This document shows positions 5,410-6,112 of a stretch of DNA of 6,112 bases, piece by piece (position 1 is the stretch's first letter; each line of letters begins with the position of its first letter). Under the pieces are notes generated by a model, which ran no database searches, was not told where the DNA came from, and was given only the letters and a program-made list of their open reading frames with translations. The position numbers were made by a program, and so were the translations under genes. Origin of the DNA: an uncultured Oscillospiraceae bacterium (GTDB lineage: Bacteria; Bacillota; Clostridia; Oscillospirales; Ruminococcaceae). The stretch lies in contig CAKSHT010000130.1 of NCBI GenBank assembly GCA_934457235.1, positions 1 through 6,112 of the forward strand, written 5' to 3'.

Positions 5410-5424
5410 CATAACAGTGTTATG
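5410..5424. promoter_or_regulatory. Probable TetR operator, distal copy
   Basis: CATAAC-AGT-GTTATG, a perfect 6-bp-arm palindrome with a 3-nt centre. Its core ATAAC-N3-GTTAT recurs at 5492-5504. It lies where the -35 box of a TATAAT at 5436-5441 would be, and about 95 nt upstream of the divergent ECF promoter. Confidence 0.6.
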
Positions 5425-5464
5425 CCGTTCCTTTGTATAATATGCTGAAATCAGTGCAGGGCTA

Positions 5465-5493
5465 TTGACAAGAGCGCGTATTTGTGCTAAGAT
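5465..5493 (+). promoter_or_regulatory. Sigma-A promoter of the tetR gene
   Basis: TTGACA (5465-5470), 17-nt spacer, TAAGAT (5488-5493): perfect -35 and five of six at -10. The start point near 5500 leaves a leader of about 30 nt with the SD AGGAAGG (5516-5522). Confidence 0.75.
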
Positions 5494-5504
5494 AACGATG
5501 TTAT
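5492..5504. promoter_or_regulatory. Probable TetR operator, promoter-proximal copy
   Basis: ATAAC-GAT-GTTAT palindrome overlapping the last two bases of the -10 box and the expected transcription start of tetR. Binding here would block RNA polymerase, the usual autorepression of TetR genes. It shares its core with the site at 5411-5423. Confidence 0.6.
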
Positions 5505-5529
5505 GTGAGGCGGTGAGGAAGGTGACAAA

Positions 5530-6112
5530 ATGGGCGACGAACTTGAAACTAGAGAAAAGCTGCTGAAAAGTGCGCTGGCTGAATTCACTGAAAAGGGATA
5601 TATGAAAGCTTCGCTGCGAAAAATATGCGCCGACGCAGGCGTTACGACCGGAGCGCTGTATTTCTTTTTCAGGAATAAAAACGACCTTTTTGCCGCCATT
5701 GTCGATCCGCCGCTTAAAGAGCTTTGCCGGCTGCTGAACGAGCATTATATGCATGACGCCGAGGAAATGGCAAGCGACGATCCGGCGGTGCTGACAGCGG
5801 AATACCACATCGAAACCCATGGTGGCATGGACGCTCTTGTCGAGTATATGTATCAGTATTATGACGTGTTTATACTCCTGCTGACAAAGGCGCAGGGTTC
5901 AGAGTACGAAAACGCGGTCGATATGGTGGTAGATATGACTGAGCGGGGCTTTCGGGTTTCTGCTGACAGGGCAGCTCAGAAAATGCCGGGATATCACGTT
6001 GACGAATATATGCTCCATTGGATAACTCACATCAGCGTTGACGCATACACGCACCTTTTGACGCATGAAAGAGATGTGGAAAGGGCAAAGCTCCACATGA
6101 GGAGAATAATGG
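5530..6112 (+). CDS. TetR/AcrR-family transcriptional regulator (runs off right edge)
   Basis: DNA-binding repressor-type regulator; 194 codons are visible, close to the usual 190-220, so only the last residues are missing. The N-terminal TetR HTH domain is clear: LLKSALAEFTEKGYMKASL (11-29), then RKICADAGVTTGALYFFFRN (30-49) and KNDLFAAIV. The G-x-L-Y-x-x-F recognition helix motif is intact. The helical C-terminal ligand domain (about 60-194) is divergent, as normal for the family, and gives no clue to the ligand; YMYQYYDVFILLL (about 104-116) is a hydrophobic pocket-type helix. The ATG at 5530 is the only in-frame start after a TGA at 5506, with AGGAAGG 7 nt upstream. It is divergent from the ECF operon. 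Its likely targets are its own promoter (two palindromes upstream) and genes beyond the right edge; control of the ECF operon is possible but not shown. Confidence 0.92.
   Translation, partial: MGDELETREKLLKSALAEFTEKGYMKASLRKICADAGVTTGALYFFFRNKNDLFAAIVDPPLKELCRLLNEHYMHDAEEMASDDPAVLTAEYHIETHGGMDALVEYMYQYYDVFILLLTKAQGSEYENAVDMVVDMTERGFRVSADRAAQKMPGYHVDEYMLHWITHISVDAYTHLLTHERDVERAKLHMRRIM

Noticed and set aside
5056..5529. Known riboswitch, tRNA or CRISPR repeat in the divergent intergenic region
   Set aside because: No conserved riboswitch core, no cloverleaf with a T-loop GTTCGA signature, and no regularly spaced repeats were seen.
5386..5820. Minus-strand open frame opposite tetR
   Set aside because: It covers the tetR promoter, operators and HTH region; the TetR protein in the plus frame is unambiguous.

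Overview
The window suggests a Gram-positive Firmicute of the Ruminococcaceae/Oscillospiraceae type. It carries a Ruminococcus-like family 5 cellulase lipoprotein, an ECF (energy-coupling factor) vitamin/metabolite transporter with a Trep_Strep-like S component, strong purine-rich Shine-Dalgarno sequences and close-spaced, overlapping genes. This placement is inference from protein character, not from a marker gene.

Layout, left to right. Positions 1-631 (minus strand) hold the first 210 codons of a secreted GH5 glycoside hydrolase that runs off the left edge, with a candidate promoter at 680-708. Positions 785-1219 (minus) are a gene graveyard. The start of an ABC-exporter-like gene (good SD and ATG) runs within about 25 codons into a C-terminal piece of L-rhamnose isomerase (RhaA). 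That piece is frameshifted once and then joined to the N-terminus of rhamnulose-1-phosphate aldolase (RhaD), which stops after about 30 codons. A strong 14-bp-stem terminator (1235-1269) separates this scar from the operon upstream of it.

Positions 1321-5055 (minus) are one tightly packed operon, read right to left: an S component of the Trep_Strep/MptD type (5055-4468), an EcfT transmembrane protein (4471-3746), a fused double ECF ATPase (3733-2267) and an AraC-family regulator (2267-1321). The spacings are a 4-nt overlap, a 12-nt gap and a 1-nt overlap. The three transporter genes look intact. The AraC gene is broken by what looks like a one-base loss in an A-run inside its DNA-binding domain; all the expected C-terminal sequence is still present in the -1 frame.

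Positions 5056-5529 form a divergent regulatory region. A near-consensus promoter on the minus strand (TTGTAA-17-TATAAT, 5286-5314) gives the ECF operon a leader of about 224 nt. The leader holds a perfect 13-bp inverted repeat, a possible 27-codon leader ORF, and an ACCUCC element able to pair with the SD of the S-component gene. On the plus strand a TTGACA-17-TAAGAT promoter drives a TetR-family regulator (5530 to the right edge, 194 codons visible). Two copies of the palindrome ATAAC-N3-GTTAT lie upstream of it, one overlapping the -10 box, and are probable operators.

Together: an S-T-AA ECF importer of unknown substrate with its own (now frameshifted) AraC regulator, a divergent TetR gene, and the debris of lost exporter and rhamnose-utilisation genes downstream.
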